This document shows positions 52,595 through 61,391 of a stretch of 64,000 nucleotides of DNA, piece by piece (positions within the stretch are counted from its first letter, which is position 1; the number at the start of each line of letters is the position of its first letter). Made by a program: the position numbers and the translations under genes. The notes under the pieces are model-generated. The model was given only the letters and a program-made list of their open reading frames with translations. It was not told where the DNA came from and searched no databases. The stretch spans positions 844,755 to 908,754 of the forward strand of contig NZ_HG326653.1 of the NCBI RefSeq assembly GCF_000308295.2. Reading direction: 5' to 3'. The DNA comes from Afipia birgiae 34632. Its GTDB lineage: Bacteria; Pseudomonadota; Alphaproteobacteria; Rhizobiales; Xanthobacteraceae.

Positions 52595-52615
52595 TGCGAA
52601 CTATTCGCAATAGTT
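52595..52615. promoter_or_regulatory. Overlapping palindromes, Fur-family operator candidate
   Basis: Two perfect inverted repeats overlap 46 bp upstream of the receptor start: TGCGAA-CTA-TTCGCA (52595-52609) and AACTATT-CGC-AATAGTT (52599-52615). The arrangement suits a Fur/Zur/Mur-type dimeric regulator acting on the receptor gene. Which regulator and metal is not clear from sequence alone. Confidence 0.55.
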
Positions 52616-52743
52616 TTTGCGATTGATTCTCAAGAAGCAGGTGGCGCGGGATATTAGAGGCATGGGCAAGCGACGGCGAACCTCGCCGGCGGGGCGCGAG
52701 GCGCGCCGTTGCGGCGGCGGAGGTCGGACTTGTGAGGTTGCGA

Positions 52744-53922
52744 TTATTCTGCGGGCGCGGCGTCGCCGACCGGGCGTGACGGCTTGTTCGACGCGGCGAG
52801 CGGTGCGTTCGTTTTCATCAGCGCGCGCTGACGACGCTGGCGCAGCCAGATCAGAATGCCTGTGACGCCGAGCACTGTCGGCATGATGCCGCTCAGGAAT
52901 ACGACGAAGCGCCAGACTTCACCGGAATGACTGCCTTCATGCAGCCAGCGAATCCAGGACGCGGTCCGATCACCCGACAACGGCTGAACGACGCTCACGT
53001 CGCCGCTGCGGTCGTTGATCATGATTGTCACCGGTTCGGTCTTGCCGTCTTCGCGTAGCCTGACGCGCCAGCTGCCGGTTTGCGGATTGGGAAAGAAGAT
53101 CGCGTCAACGGCCGAATTCGGCTGCGCGGATGCGGTCGCGTAAATCTCGGACGGCGAATGCGTCGGCCTGGCCATCACCTGGCCGCCCGGACCACCGCCG
53201 CGCTGCTGCTGTGCTGTCATCGGCGCGATCGACGACAGCAGATCGCGGCCCTGTTGCGGCCAGGCGAGATAAATCCCGGTCAATGAGATCAGCGCCAGCG
53301 GAAAGCAGATCCAGAAGCCGGTCATGTAGTGCAGGTTCGATGACGTCGCCGGGCTGCGCCGCCACACGAAGGCGCGCGACCACTGGCCGTGCCGTGGCCA
53401 CCACAGATACAGGCCGGTCAGCGAGAGCGTCAGCATCGCAACTCCGGTCCACCCGACCATGCTGCGTCCGTAGTCCGGAATGGTCAGATTTTCATGGAAC
53501 ACGTGCATGAAGCCGAAGAATGTCTGACGGAAATCGACGATGCTGAGAACGCGTGCATCATGGCGGTCGATGGTCGCGGTGAGGCGCACCGGCCGTTCGC
53601 CCTTCGCCGCGGGTCCGCGCAACGCGATCGTCAGCGGTGCGCGGTTGTCTTCCGGAAAGCTGATCGACATCGGTGTGAAGCCGTCGCCTGCAGCCTTGCG
53701 TGCATTCGCAATAGCGAGCGCGATGTCCGGTGGCTTCGACGGCGCGACTGCGCCGCTCGGCGTGCTCAGAAATTCGCCGATGTCGTCGTGATAGACGAGG
53801 ATCGCGCCGGACAGCGCCACAGGCACGAGCAGAATGAACAGGCCGATGCCGAGCCACAGGTGAATGTTACGCCAGAGCCGCTTCAGAGCTCCGCGGCGGT
53901 AATCTGAAGTTGGGTCTGGCAT
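52744..53922 (-). CDS. PepSY-domain inner membrane protein (iron-uptake associated)
   Basis: 392 residues with about four membrane helices: near 20-40 (WLGIGLFILLVPVALSGAIL), 155-180, 205-230 and 345-365. PepSY-type periplasmic parts lie between them (GEFLSTPSG, FGFMHVFHENLTIPDYGRS, WIRWLHEGSHSGEVWRF). The His residues in HLWLGIG, HDDIGE, HVFHENL and HEGSHSG could bind heme. Proteins of this type accompany siderophore receptors and are thought to reduce ferric siderophores. Its ATG is overlapped by an Irr-type motif, and it is divergent from the siderophore receptor. Confidence 0.85.
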   Translation of the reverse strand: MPDPTSDYRRGALKRLWRNIHLWLGIGLFILLVPVALSGAILVYHDDIGEFLSTPSGAVAPSKPPDIALAIANARKAAGDGFTPMSISFPEDNRAPLTIALRGPAAKGERPVRLTATIDRHDARVLSIVDFRQTFFGFMHVFHENLTIPDYGRSMVGWTGVAMLTLSLTGLYLWWPRHGQWSRAFVWRRSPATSSNLHYMTGFWICFPLALISLTGIYLAWPQQGRDLLSSIAPMTAQQQRGGGPGGQVMARPTHSPSEIYATASAQPNSAVDAIFFPNPQTGSWRVRLREDGKTEPVTIMINDRSGDVSVVQPLSGDRTASWIRWLHEGSHSGEVWRFVVFLSGIMPTVLGVTGILIWLRQRRQRALMKTNAPLAASNKPSRPVGDAAPAE

Positions 53923-53938
53923 TTAGATTGTTTCTAAT
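53922..53938. promoter_or_regulatory. Irr-type iron control element candidate 1
   Basis: TTTAGAT-TGT-TTCTAAT differs from the symmetric ICE pattern TTTAGAA-N3-TTCTAAA at two positions. It begins on the start codon of the PepSY gene, where a bound repressor would block transcription. ICE motifs are bound by Irr in Bradyrhizobium and its relatives. Confidence 0.55.
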
Positions 53939-53945
53939 TCAGTGA

Positions 53946-53962
53946 CTTGGAGAGATTCTAAA
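53946..53962. promoter_or_regulatory. Irr-type iron control element candidate 2
   Basis: CTTGGAG-AGA-TTCTAAA: one perfect half and one weaker half of the ICE pattern, 7 bp from candidate 1, within the gap shared by the PepSY gene and the divergent siderophore receptor. Confidence 0.4.
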
Positions 53963-54048
53963 ACGGATCATCAGAAGCGCGTATTGCCTACTTCTTCTAG
54001 TCGCGCAGCGCTTATTGCCGCAATTCCTAATCTCCGCGACATGCCCGA

Positions 54049-54065
54049 TTTGAAGACGTTCTAAT
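54049..54065. promoter_or_regulatory. Irr-type iron control element candidate 3
   Basis: TTTGAAG-ACG-TTCTAAT: one good half site, 61 bp before the receptor start codon and so close to its likely promoter. A further isolated half site TTCTAAA lies at 54095. Confidence 0.4.
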
Positions 54066-54126
54066 CTCAAAGGCTTTCCTGTCTTCATTACATTTTCTAA
54101 AGGCGTGCCCTGAATTCGCCGTTCTC

Positions 54127-56343
54127 ATGAACGCGCGGCAATTAAGTGGGGATGGATGTATGCGGGTTGTTGCAGGAATTGCCTTGAAGGGAGTCGCTTC
54201 ACGCGAAGCCGGACTTTACTTCGGGCGCACGGCACGGTTTTCGGTGAGTTATGTTGCGTTGATGCTGGCTTCCGCGGCCATTGTGTCAGGCGCTGTTGCG
54301 CAGGAAGCATTGCCCACGATCGACATCGAAAGCGCGTCCGGCGACAAGAATGGCACCATCGGCTATCTCGCCACGCGGACGTCCAGCGCGACCAAGACCA
54401 ACACGGCGCTAATCAACGTGCCTCAGTCCGTGACGGTGCTCACCAAGGATTTCCTCAAGGACACCGGCTCGCAGAGCATCAGTGAAGCAATACGTTATGT
54501 TCCCGGGCTGGTACCGGCACAGGGCGAAGGCAATCGCGACCAACTCGTGATTCGCGGCCAGAACACGTCAGCCGATTTCTTTGTTGATGGCGTGCGCGAC
54601 GACGTCCAGTACTATCGTGACTTCTACAACATTCAGAGCATTGAAGTGCTCAAGGGCCCGAATGCACTGATCTTCGGCCGCGGCGGCGGCGGTGGCGTTA
54701 TCAATCGCATCACCAAGGAAGCGGATGGCAGGACGATCCGCGAAGTGACTGTCCAGGGCGGATCGTACGACAACAAGCGGGTTTCGATCGATGCCGGCGG
54801 CGCGGTCGATTCCAATGTCGCAGGCCGTATCAACGCGATGTATGAGAAGTCCGGCAGCTTCCGGGATTACGTCGATCTCGAGCGCTACGGCATCAATCCG
54901 ACCGTTACGATCCGGGGCGAGGATACCAAGGTCAAACTGAGCTACGAATACTTCCATGACGATCGCACCGCGGATCGCGGCATTCCGTCTTACGGGACGG
55001 GAACGCGCTTCAACCCCGCCAGTCCTTTCCAGACTTCCCGGTCGACATTCTTCGGCAATCCCGATCTGAGTGTTTCCCGCGCGGACGCTCACATCGCAAA
55101 TGCAGTGATCGAGCACGATTTCAACAACGGGTTGACGGTCAGGAGCGCATCGCAATACTCGAATTTCGACAAGTTCTACCAGAACGTTTTCGCGGGCGGA
55201 GCCGTGAACCCCGCCACGCAGCGCGTGGCGCTGTCCGCATACAACAGTGCGATCAAGCGTGAGAACGCCTTCAACCAGACCGACTGGACGTACCGGACGA
55301 ACACGGGGCCGGTGTTGCACACCATCGTCTTCGGAACGGAGGTCGGGCGGCAGACCACGGGCAGCCTGCGCAATAGCGGCGCGTTCGTCATCCCGGGCAG
55401 CAACTCCGTTCCCGCGTCGAACCCGACGTCATTCGCGCCGATCAATTTCTTTCATGCGGCAGATGACCCGAATTCCCTGGCGACGCTGAACTTGGCGTCC
55501 GCCTATGTTCAGGACCAGATGGAGATCACGCGATACTTCCAGGTGATCGCTGGGGCTCGCTTCGACCGTTTCGACCTCACCTCCACGAACCGCAACGTGG
55601 GCGGCACGACCTCGAACCGAGTGGACAATCTGGTCTCGCCGCGCGTCGGCCTCGTGTTCAAGCCGGTTGAAAACGTCTCGGTGTACGGCAGCTACAGCAC
55701 CTCATATCTGCCAAGCTCAGGCGACCAGTTTAGTTCGCTGACGCCCCAACTCGCTGTTACCGAGCCGGAGAAGTTCATCAACACCGAAGTCGGCGTCAAA
55801 TGGGACATCGCGCCCCGGACGCAATTCACCGCGGCGGTCTATGATCTCGATCGCGAGAACCAGAGATTTACCGATGTGTTGGGTAACATTCTGACCACAG
55901 GCAAAACCAAGACCCGTGGTGCGGAAGTCGCCTTGACCGGCTATGTGACCGATCAGTGGCAGATCACGGGGGGATATGCCTACACCGACTCGCGTATCAC
56001 CAGCGATAACTCGACCACCATCGTGAAGGGCAATCGCGTCGGCCTCGTGCCGTACAACACGTTTACGATGTGGAACCGGTATAAGATCGACGAGATGTGG
56101 GGCGCGGGCGTCGGCGTGATCCACTACGGCAGTTCGTATGCCTCCTCGGATGATACCGTGAGGCTGCCTGCCTTCACCCGCGTCGACGCCGCGCTCTACT
56201 TCAGGCTAAACCAGAACTGGCGCGCGCAGCTCAATGTCGAGAACATCTTCGATGTTGGGTATTACGCGACAGCGCATAGCAACGTGAACATCACCCCGGG
56301 TGCGCCGCGCACGTTCCGCGTGTCGGCCACGGCGAACTTCTAA
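54127..56343 (+). CDS. TonB-dependent siderophore receptor
   Basis: 738 residues from the ATG at 54127; an in-frame ATG at 54160 is possible. A long signal region ends at VAQEAL (about residue 60). The TonB box region is TIDIES. The plug has VPQSVTVLTKDFLKD, SEAIRYVPGLVPAQG, QLVIRGQNTSADFFVDGVRDD and VEVLKGPNALIFGRGGGGGVIN, typical of catecholate/ferrichrome-type siderophore receptors. The barrel ends in Phe (RVSATANF). Divergent from the PepSY membrane protein, with Irr-like motifs between and a strong terminator after it. Confidence 0.93.
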   Translation: MNARQLSGDGCMRVVAGIALKGVASREAGLYFGRTARFSVSYVALMLASAAIVSGAVAQEALPTIDIESASGDKNGTIGYLATRTSSATKTNTALINVPQSVTVLTKDFLKDTGSQSISEAIRYVPGLVPAQGEGNRDQLVIRGQNTSADFFVDGVRDDVQYYRDFYNIQSIEVLKGPNALIFGRGGGGGVINRITKEADGRTIREVTVQGGSYDNKRVSIDAGGAVDSNVAGRINAMYEKSGSFRDYVDLERYGINPTVTIRGEDTKVKLSYEYFHDDRTADRGIPSYGTGTRFNPASPFQTSRSTFFGNPDLSVSRADAHIANAVIEHDFNNGLTVRSASQYSNFDKFYQNVFAGGAVNPATQRVALSAYNSAIKRENAFNQTDWTYRTNTGPVLHTIVFGTEVGRQTTGSLRNSGAFVIPGSNSVPASNPTSFAPINFFHAADDPNSLATLNLASAYVQDQMEITRYFQVIAGARFDRFDLTSTNRNVGGTTSNRVDNLVSPRVGLVFKPVENVSVYGSYSTSYLPSSGDQFSSLTPQLAVTEPEKFINTEVGVKWDIAPRTQFTAAVYDLDRENQRFTDVLGNILTTGKTKTRGAEVALTGYVTDQWQITGGYAYTDSRITSDNSTTIVKGNRVGLVPYNTFTMWNRYKIDEMWGAGVGVIHYGSSYASSDDTVRLPAFTRVDAALYFRLNQNWRAQLNVENIFDVGYYATAHSNVNITPGAPRTFRVSATANF

Positions 56344-56376
56344 GGCGAGTCAGAACAGCCCCCACCGTCTCGCATG

Positions 56377-56412
56377 AAGGCGTCTGCCAATTTATTGGCA
56401 GGCGCCTTTTGC
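56377..56412 (+). terminator. Rho-independent terminator after the siderophore receptor
   Basis: AAGGCG-T-CTGCCAA and TTGGCAG-GCGCCTTTT form a long, nearly perfect stem with a TTTA loop, 33 bp after the stop codon, ending in a short T run. Confidence 0.85.
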
Positions 56413-56915
56413 GTTTTGATCGCAATATTTCGAGGATGAGTCCTTACGCCGATTTCACCTGCGCCGCGATGAATCGCCAGCCGCCGAACGCCGTGATGTC
56501 GCGTGCGCCTTCGATCGCGGCGGCCTCGACCAGAAAGCCCTTTGCGGCGGAGCCGCCGGCGGCTCGGCCCCGAGCAAATTTTTGGTTGGCAGCATCGGCG
56601 ACACCTCGTTCTCCGGTCTGAACGAGGCAAGCGTGCCATTGTGTGTACAAGGCGCGGAGCAGTCGCGGAGATGACTGATTGCCGATCTGAAACAACAGGT
56701 TGAGACGCGCCGACAGGATCCCTTAGGCGGCGAAAACAATGCGCGGCCTCCGGCGTCAGACTAAATTTTAGGCGGCATGCTGCCGCAGCCACAGAGCGTG
56801 GACGGCGATTGACACGTTCTAAACAATCTGCATTATATTGCATTAGTCGCCGAAGAGCGGCGGGAAGAACTGCATTATTATGCTAAAGTTGCAGTCGCCA
56901 CGGGGAGGGAAACCG
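56413..56915. other. Gap before the ligase gene; possible remnant frame
   Basis: About 500 bp. A minus-strand frame at 56444-56695 (83 residues, with AFGGWRFIAAQ near its end) looks protein-like but has no recognised family or start signal; it could be the leftover end of a lost gene. The stretch 56810-56885 is AT-rich and holds three copies of TGCATTA (near 56828, 56839 and 56869), which likely mark the promoter or operator of the ligase operon. A TTCTAAA half site is at 56816. Confidence 0.4.
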
Positions 56916-56981
56916 ATGTCTGCGCGCGCAGAAGTTGCGGCGGAAACAATGCCGGCGCATGCACCGGGCGCGCGGCCATGA
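56916..56981 (+). CDS. 21-residue leader ORF coupled to the ligase gene
   Basis: An ORF reading MSARAEVAAETMPAHAPGARP has an excellent ribosome site (GGGAGG, 6 bp before the ATG). Its stop overlaps the ATG of the ligase (ATGA). The ligase itself has only a poor site, so ribosomes probably reach it by coupling. It may be a leader peptide controlling the ligase; alternatively, the ligase N-terminus has been frameshifted, but the ligase frame is complete without it. Confidence 0.5.
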   Translation: MSARAEVAAETMPAHAPGARP

Positions 56982-58837
56982 CAGCGGCCACGGCTCATCG
57001 TCAGGCCAGCGCGCAGGCGCTGTTCGCCAGCCCGAATATCGTCGCAGAACGCAAAACCGATGGCAGCATCTGGTTGCGATCGGCGACACCGTTGCAGCCG
57101 TTCGCGCGTTGCGTCGGCGACTGGCTGGAGCAATGGGCGCGCGACACGCCCGATACCGTTTTCCTTGCCGAGCGCGGCAATGCCGATGCGCCATGGACCA
57201 AGCTGACCTATCGCGAAACGCTGCGGCGGGTGCGCGCTGCGGGTGCATGGATTCTCGCGCAGGGCATGAGCGCGGAGCGCCCGCTCGTTATTCTCTCCGA
57301 CAATTCGATCGATCATGCTGTGTTCATGCTGGCGGCGATGCATGTAGGCGTACCGGCGGCGCCGGTGTCGCCGGCCTATTCGCTGGTCTCGAAGGATTTC
57401 GACAAGCTGAAAAGCATGATCGCGCTGCTCGACCCCGGCGCGATCTACGTCTCAAGCGCAAAGATGTTTGCGCCCGCGCTGAATGCCATTGCGCCGCTGC
57501 ACACGGCGGTCGTTGTGGCCGGTGATCCGGATGGCTTCGACAGCGCGATTTCATTTTCGTCCCTGACGGCGGCGACAGAGACCCCTGAGGTCGCGCGTGC
57601 TTTCGCGGCCGTCGGTCATGACACCATCGCGAAGTTTCTGTTCACGTCCGGCTCGACCGGCACGCCAAAGGCCGTGATCAATACCCAGCGCATGCTGACC
57701 TCCAACCAGGCCGCGAAAATCCAGACCTGGCCGTTCCTCGGTGACCCCGATCTCACCACGCTTGACTGGCTGCCGTGGAGCCATACGTTCGGCGCCAATC
57801 ACAATTTCAACTGCGTGCTGCGCAACGGTGGCACGCTTTACATCGACAGCGGCAAGCCCGCGCCTGGCCTGTTCGCGCTGTCGCTCGCCAATCTGCGTGA
57901 CGTGATTCCGACAGTGTATTTCAATGTGCCGCGCGGCTACGACATGCTGATCGCGGCACTCCGCGAAGATGACGAACTGCGCCGGCGCTTCTTCTCCAAT
58001 GTGAAGCTGCTGTTCTACGCAGGCGCCGCGCTGCCGCAGAATCTCTGGGAAGCGCTCGAATCCTTGTCGATCGCGACCGTCGGCCATGCGGTGCCGATGG
58101 TCTCGTCATGGGGCTCGACCGAAACCGCACCGCTGGCGACGGACTGCCATTTCCAGGCGCCGCGCTCGGGCAATATCGGCGTGCCGATCCCCGGCACCGA
58201 AATCAAGCTGGTGCCGACAGGCGACAAGCTGGAGGCGCGGGTGCGCGGCCCGAACGTAACGCCGGGATACTGGAAAGCGCCCGAGCAGACCGCGAAGGCA
58301 TTCGATGCCGACGGCTTTTATCTGATGGGCGACGCGATGATATTCGCGGATGCCGCGCGCCCCGAACTCGGTCTGTTTTTCGACGGCCGCGTCGCCGAGG
58401 ATTTCAAGCTGACATCGGGCACCTGGGTCAGCGTCGGCACGCTGCGCATCGCGGGCATCGCAGCCCTTGCGCCGCTGGCGCAGGACATCGTGGTCACAGG
58501 TCACGACAAGGATGACGTCCGCTTTCTGGTGTTTCCGAATATCCCGGCCTGCCGCGCGCTGGCGAAACTGCCCGACGCCGATCTCGCCGACGTGCTGCGC
58601 GCGCCAGTTGTGCGCGACACGATGGCGCAGGGGCTCGCGCGCCTGAAGGCACGGGGCGGCGGCTCCTCAAGCTTCGCCACCCGTGCCCTGCTGTTAGCGG
58701 ATCTGCCGTCGGTGGACGGCGGCGAGATTACCGACAAGGGCTATATCAACCAGCGCGCGGTGTTGTCGCGGCGCGCTTCAGATCTCAAAAGGCTCGATGA
58801 CGATGGGTGCGGCGACTGGATCGGATGTCCGGCCTGA
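56978..58837 (+). CDS. Feruloyl-CoA synthase-like acyl-CoA ligase
   Basis: 619 residues, the length of feruloyl-CoA synthases. The N-terminal phrase RKTDGSIWLRSATPLQPF, the adenylation motif FLFTSGSTGTPKAV, GSTETAPLATDCHF and the end region RVAEDFKLTSGTWVSVGTLR are the family marks. It activates an aromatic acid such as a hydroxycinnamate or benzoate with ATP and CoA. The nearby branched-chain-type ABC importer could bring in that acid. No enoyl-CoA hydratase/aldolase or dehydrogenase gene is present in the window. Confidence 0.85.
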   Translation: MTAATAHRQASAQALFASPNIVAERKTDGSIWLRSATPLQPFARCVGDWLEQWARDTPDTVFLAERGNADAPWTKLTYRETLRRVRAAGAWILAQGMSAERPLVILSDNSIDHAVFMLAAMHVGVPAAPVSPAYSLVSKDFDKLKSMIALLDPGAIYVSSAKMFAPALNAIAPLHTAVVVAGDPDGFDSAISFSSLTAATETPEVARAFAAVGHDTIAKFLFTSGSTGTPKAVINTQRMLTSNQAAKIQTWPFLGDPDLTTLDWLPWSHTFGANHNFNCVLRNGGTLYIDSGKPAPGLFALSLANLRDVIPTVYFNVPRGYDMLIAALREDDELRRRFFSNVKLLFYAGAALPQNLWEALESLSIATVGHAVPMVSSWGSTETAPLATDCHFQAPRSGNIGVPIPGTEIKLVPTGDKLEARVRGPNVTPGYWKAPEQTAKAFDADGFYLMGDAMIFADAARPELGLFFDGRVAEDFKLTSGTWVSVGTLRIAGIAALAPLAQDIVVTGHDKDDVRFLVFPNIPACRALAKLPDADLADVLRAPVVRDTMAQGLARLKARGGGSSSFATRALLLADLPSVDGGEITDKGYINQRAVLSRRASDLKRLDDDGCGDWIGCPA

Positions 58838-59047
58838 CCGGCCGCAAAACACTGCCATTGAAAACACCAGGCCATGCGTGCTGCAATCGGGTGCCTGTAC
58901 CCAATGCGGCGGGTGTGGACTGCGGGAATCCATAAACCGGCGGAGCCTGAACGGGCCTGCAAAGGCATGATCCCGAAAAGCGGAAACAGGTTTTCGGAAG
59001 ATCGTGCTGAAGAAGATTCAAACATAAGAAATGAGAGGGAGACGCCT

Positions 59048-60247
59048 ATGTCCAAGACCATGAAGGTGAGCCGCAGAGCACTGCTGTCCGGCGCCGCGGG
59101 CGCCGCGACGCTTGCTGTAACGCCCCGCCTGTTCAGCCCGGCGATCGCGCAGAATGCGCCGCTGAAAGTCGGTCTGATGCTGCCCTATACCGGCACATTC
59201 GCGAAGCTCGGCCAGTTCATCGATAACGGCTTCGAGCTTTACTACCAGCAGAAGGGCCTCAAGCTCGGCGGACGCGAGGTCCAGTTCATCAAGGTGGACG
59301 ATGAATCCAAGCCGGAAGCTGCCACCGACAACATGAACCGCCTGGTCGGACGCGAGAAGGTCGATGTCGTGGTCGGCACGGTGCATTCCGGCGTCGCCAT
59401 GGCGATGGTCAAGGTCGCCCGCGACACCAAGACGATGCTTATCATTCCGAATGCGGGCGCCAATGACGCCACCGGCGCGCTGTGTTCGCCGAACGTGTTC
59501 CGCACCTCGTTCTCGAACTGGCAGTCGACCTATCCCGCCGGCAAGGTGATGTTCGACGCCGGCATCAAGAACGTCGTCACCATCACCTGGCGCTACACTG
59601 CCGGCGCGGAAATGATCAGCGCGTTCTCGGAGAATTTCACCAAGTCAGGCGGCAAGATCGTCGAGGATCTGACACTGCCGTTCCCCGAGGTCGAATTCCA
59701 GGCGCTGATCACCCGCATCGCCACTTTGAAGCCCGACGCAGTGTTCTCGTTCTTTGCCGGCGGCGGCGCTGTGAAATTCGTCAAGGACTATGCGGCGGCG
59801 GGCCTCAACAAGACCATTCCGCTCTACGGCGCGGGATTCCTTACCGACGGAACCATTGCGGCACAGGGTGAGGCGGCCAACGGCATCAAGACCACGCTGC
59901 ATTACGCCGACAATCTCGACAACCCGGCCAACCTTGCGTTCCTGAAAGCGTTCAAGGCCAAGACCGGCCTCGACGGCGATATCTATGCCGTGCAAGGCTA
60001 CGACGCGGCCACGCTGTTCGATATCGGTCTCACGGCGGTGGGCGGCGATGCCAAGGCGCAGGACAAGATGATCGCCGCGATGGGCGCGGCGAAGATCGAC
60101 TCGCCGCGCGGGCCGTTGAGTTTCAACAAGGCACACAACCCGATCCAGAACATCTATCTGCGCGAAGTGCGCAACGGCCGCAATGAAATGGTGTCGATCG
60201 CGCAGGCCGCCGTCGACGATCCGGCGCGCGGCTGCAAGATGGCGTGA
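59048..60247 (+). CDS. ABC importer substrate-binding protein (LivK/HbpA-like)
   Basis: 399 residues from the ATG at 59048 (AGGGAGA upstream). The N-terminus SRRALLSGAAGAATLAV is a twin-arginine-type signal peptide. The mature part starts LKVGLMLPYTGTFAKLGQ and has the two-lobed periplasmic binding fold of the branched-chain/aromatic class (VVVGTVHSGVAMAM, NAGANDATG, FRTSFSNWQ). It follows the ligase gene by 210 bp and precedes livHMGF, so it likely binds an aromatic or organic acid rather than leucine. Confidence 0.88.
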   Translation: MSKTMKVSRRALLSGAAGAATLAVTPRLFSPAIAQNAPLKVGLMLPYTGTFAKLGQFIDNGFELYYQQKGLKLGGREVQFIKVDDESKPEAATDNMNRLVGREKVDVVVGTVHSGVAMAMVKVARDTKTMLIIPNAGANDATGALCSPNVFRTSFSNWQSTYPAGKVMFDAGIKNVVTITWRYTAGAEMISAFSENFTKSGGKIVEDLTLPFPEVEFQALITRIATLKPDAVFSFFAGGGAVKFVKDYAAAGLNKTIPLYGAGFLTDGTIAAQGEAANGIKTTLHYADNLDNPANLAFLKAFKAKTGLDGDIYAVQGYDAATLFDIGLTAVGGDAKAQDKMIAAMGAAKIDSPRGPLSFNKAHNPIQNIYLREVRNGRNEMVSIAQAAVDDPARGCKMA

Positions 60248-60263
60248 GGCGTCGCGCGTTTAG

Positions 60264-60314
60264 CCCGTCGCCCTTCGAGGCCTCCGCTTCGCTCCGGCAC
60301 CTCAGGGTGACGGG
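60264..60314. repeat. Palindromic repeat, CCCGTCGCCC / GGGTGACGGG
   Basis: An imperfect inverted repeat (CCCGTCGCCCTTCGAGG, then CACCTCAGGGTGACGGG) just after the binding-protein gene. It is the CCTCAGGGTGA type common between genes in Bradyrhizobium relatives. It may also stabilise or end the transcript. Confidence 0.65.
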
Positions 60315-60346
60315 TTAAGCATGCAGGGCGAAGGAAACAAGAGAGC

Positions 60347-60394
60347 GTCATCCTGAGGTGCGAGCCGTGCTTGCGGCGAGCCTCGAAGGATGAC
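60347..60394. repeat. Palindromic repeat, GTCATCCTGAGG / CCTCGAAGGATGAC
   Basis: An inverted repeat with arms GTCATCCTGAGGTGCGAG and GCGAGCCTCGAAGGATGAC, related in its core to the preceding repeat (60264-60314) but in opposite orientation. Second of three repeats in the gap between the binding-protein gene and livH. Confidence 0.65.
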
Positions 60395-60404
60395 AGAGAA
60401 ATCT

Positions 60405-60484
60405 GTCATTGCGAGCGAAACGAAGCAATCCAGTGATGTGCCCACAGACTGGATTGCTTTGTCGCTGTCGCTCCTCGCAATGAC
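60405..60484. repeat. Palindromic repeat, GTCATTGCGAG family, copy 1
   Basis: Arms GTCATTGCGAG..GAAGCAATCCAG and CTGGATTGC..CTCGCAATGAC flank a short centre. The same element recurs at 62382-62462 inside the end of livM. It lies 30 bp before the livH start. Confidence 0.75.
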
Positions 60485-60513
60485 GAAGTCTGATCAATAG
60501 GATCGTTAGCTCA

Positions 60514-61386
60514 ATGGACCTCGTGACTCTCGGCGTTCAGCTTCTGAATGCCATTCAGTATGGGATGGTCCTGTTTCTCGTCGCCAGCGGGCTGACGCTG
60601 GTGTTCGGCATTCTCGGCGTCATCAATCTCGCGCACGGCGCGTTTTATATGCTGGGCGCCTATCTCGCCTACTGGATCGCCGCCTATACCGGCAGCTTCT
60701 GGATCGCCGTGGTCGCGGGTGTGGCCATCGCCTTCGTCGTCGGGCTGCTGCTGGAAAACGTTTTCATCCGCAGGCTCTACGGCCGCGATCACCTCGCGCA
60801 GGTGTTGCTGTCGTTCGGTCTGATCCTCGTGATCGACGAGGTGCGGCAATTGCTGTTCGGCAAGGACGTGCATTCGGTGCTGCCGCCGGAAGGGCTGCGC
60901 GGCGCGATCCAGCTCACCGACAACCTGTCCTATCCGGTCTATCGCCTCGCGATCTGTGCGTTCTGTCTCGTTGCGGCCGCGATCATTTACGTTGTGATCA
61001 CACGAACGAAAATCGGCATGATCGTACGCGCCGGCGCCGAGAACCGCGAAATGACGCGCACGCTCGGCATTAATTTCGACACCGTGAACCGCTACGTGTT
61101 CGCGGTCGGCATTGCGCTCGCAGCACTCGGCGGCATCATTGTCGCTCCGGTATCGACCGTCTATCCCGGCATGGGCGACAGCATGCTCATTCTCTCCTTT
61201 GTCGTTGTCGTGCTCGGCGGTATCGGTTCGATCGGTGGTGCGGCGATTGGCGCGCTGCTGATCGGCCTCACCGACACGTTCGGCAAGGTGTTCTTCCCGA
61301 GCGTATCGAGCGTTCTGATCTATGTGCTGATGGCGGCGGTGTTGTTGTGGCGTCCGAACGGCATTCTCGGCCGGCGGGAGGTCTGA
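60514..61386 (+). CDS. livH: Branched-chain-type ABC permease LivH
   Basis: 290 residues with about eight membrane helices. FGILGVINLAHGAFYMLGAYLAYW and GLVGG-type end segments (VVLGGIGSIGGAAIGALLIGLTD) are the LivH marks; the EAA-like loop is AGAENREMTRTLGIN. It forms the membrane channel with LivM. It follows a cluster of palindromic repeats, which may shift expression between the binding protein and the membrane genes. Confidence 0.92.
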   Translation: MDLVTLGVQLLNAIQYGMVLFLVASGLTLVFGILGVINLAHGAFYMLGAYLAYWIAAYTGSFWIAVVAGVAIAFVVGLLLENVFIRRLYGRDHLAQVLLSFGLILVIDEVRQLLFGKDVHSVLPPEGLRGAIQLTDNLSYPVYRLAICAFCLVAAAIIYVVITRTKIGMIVRAGAENREMTRTLGINFDTVNRYVFAVGIALAALGGIIVAPVSTVYPGMGDSMLILSFVVVVLGGIGSIGGAAIGALLIGLTDTFGKVFFPSVSSVLIYVLMAAVLLWRPNGILGRREV

Positions 61387-61391
61387 CCCGC

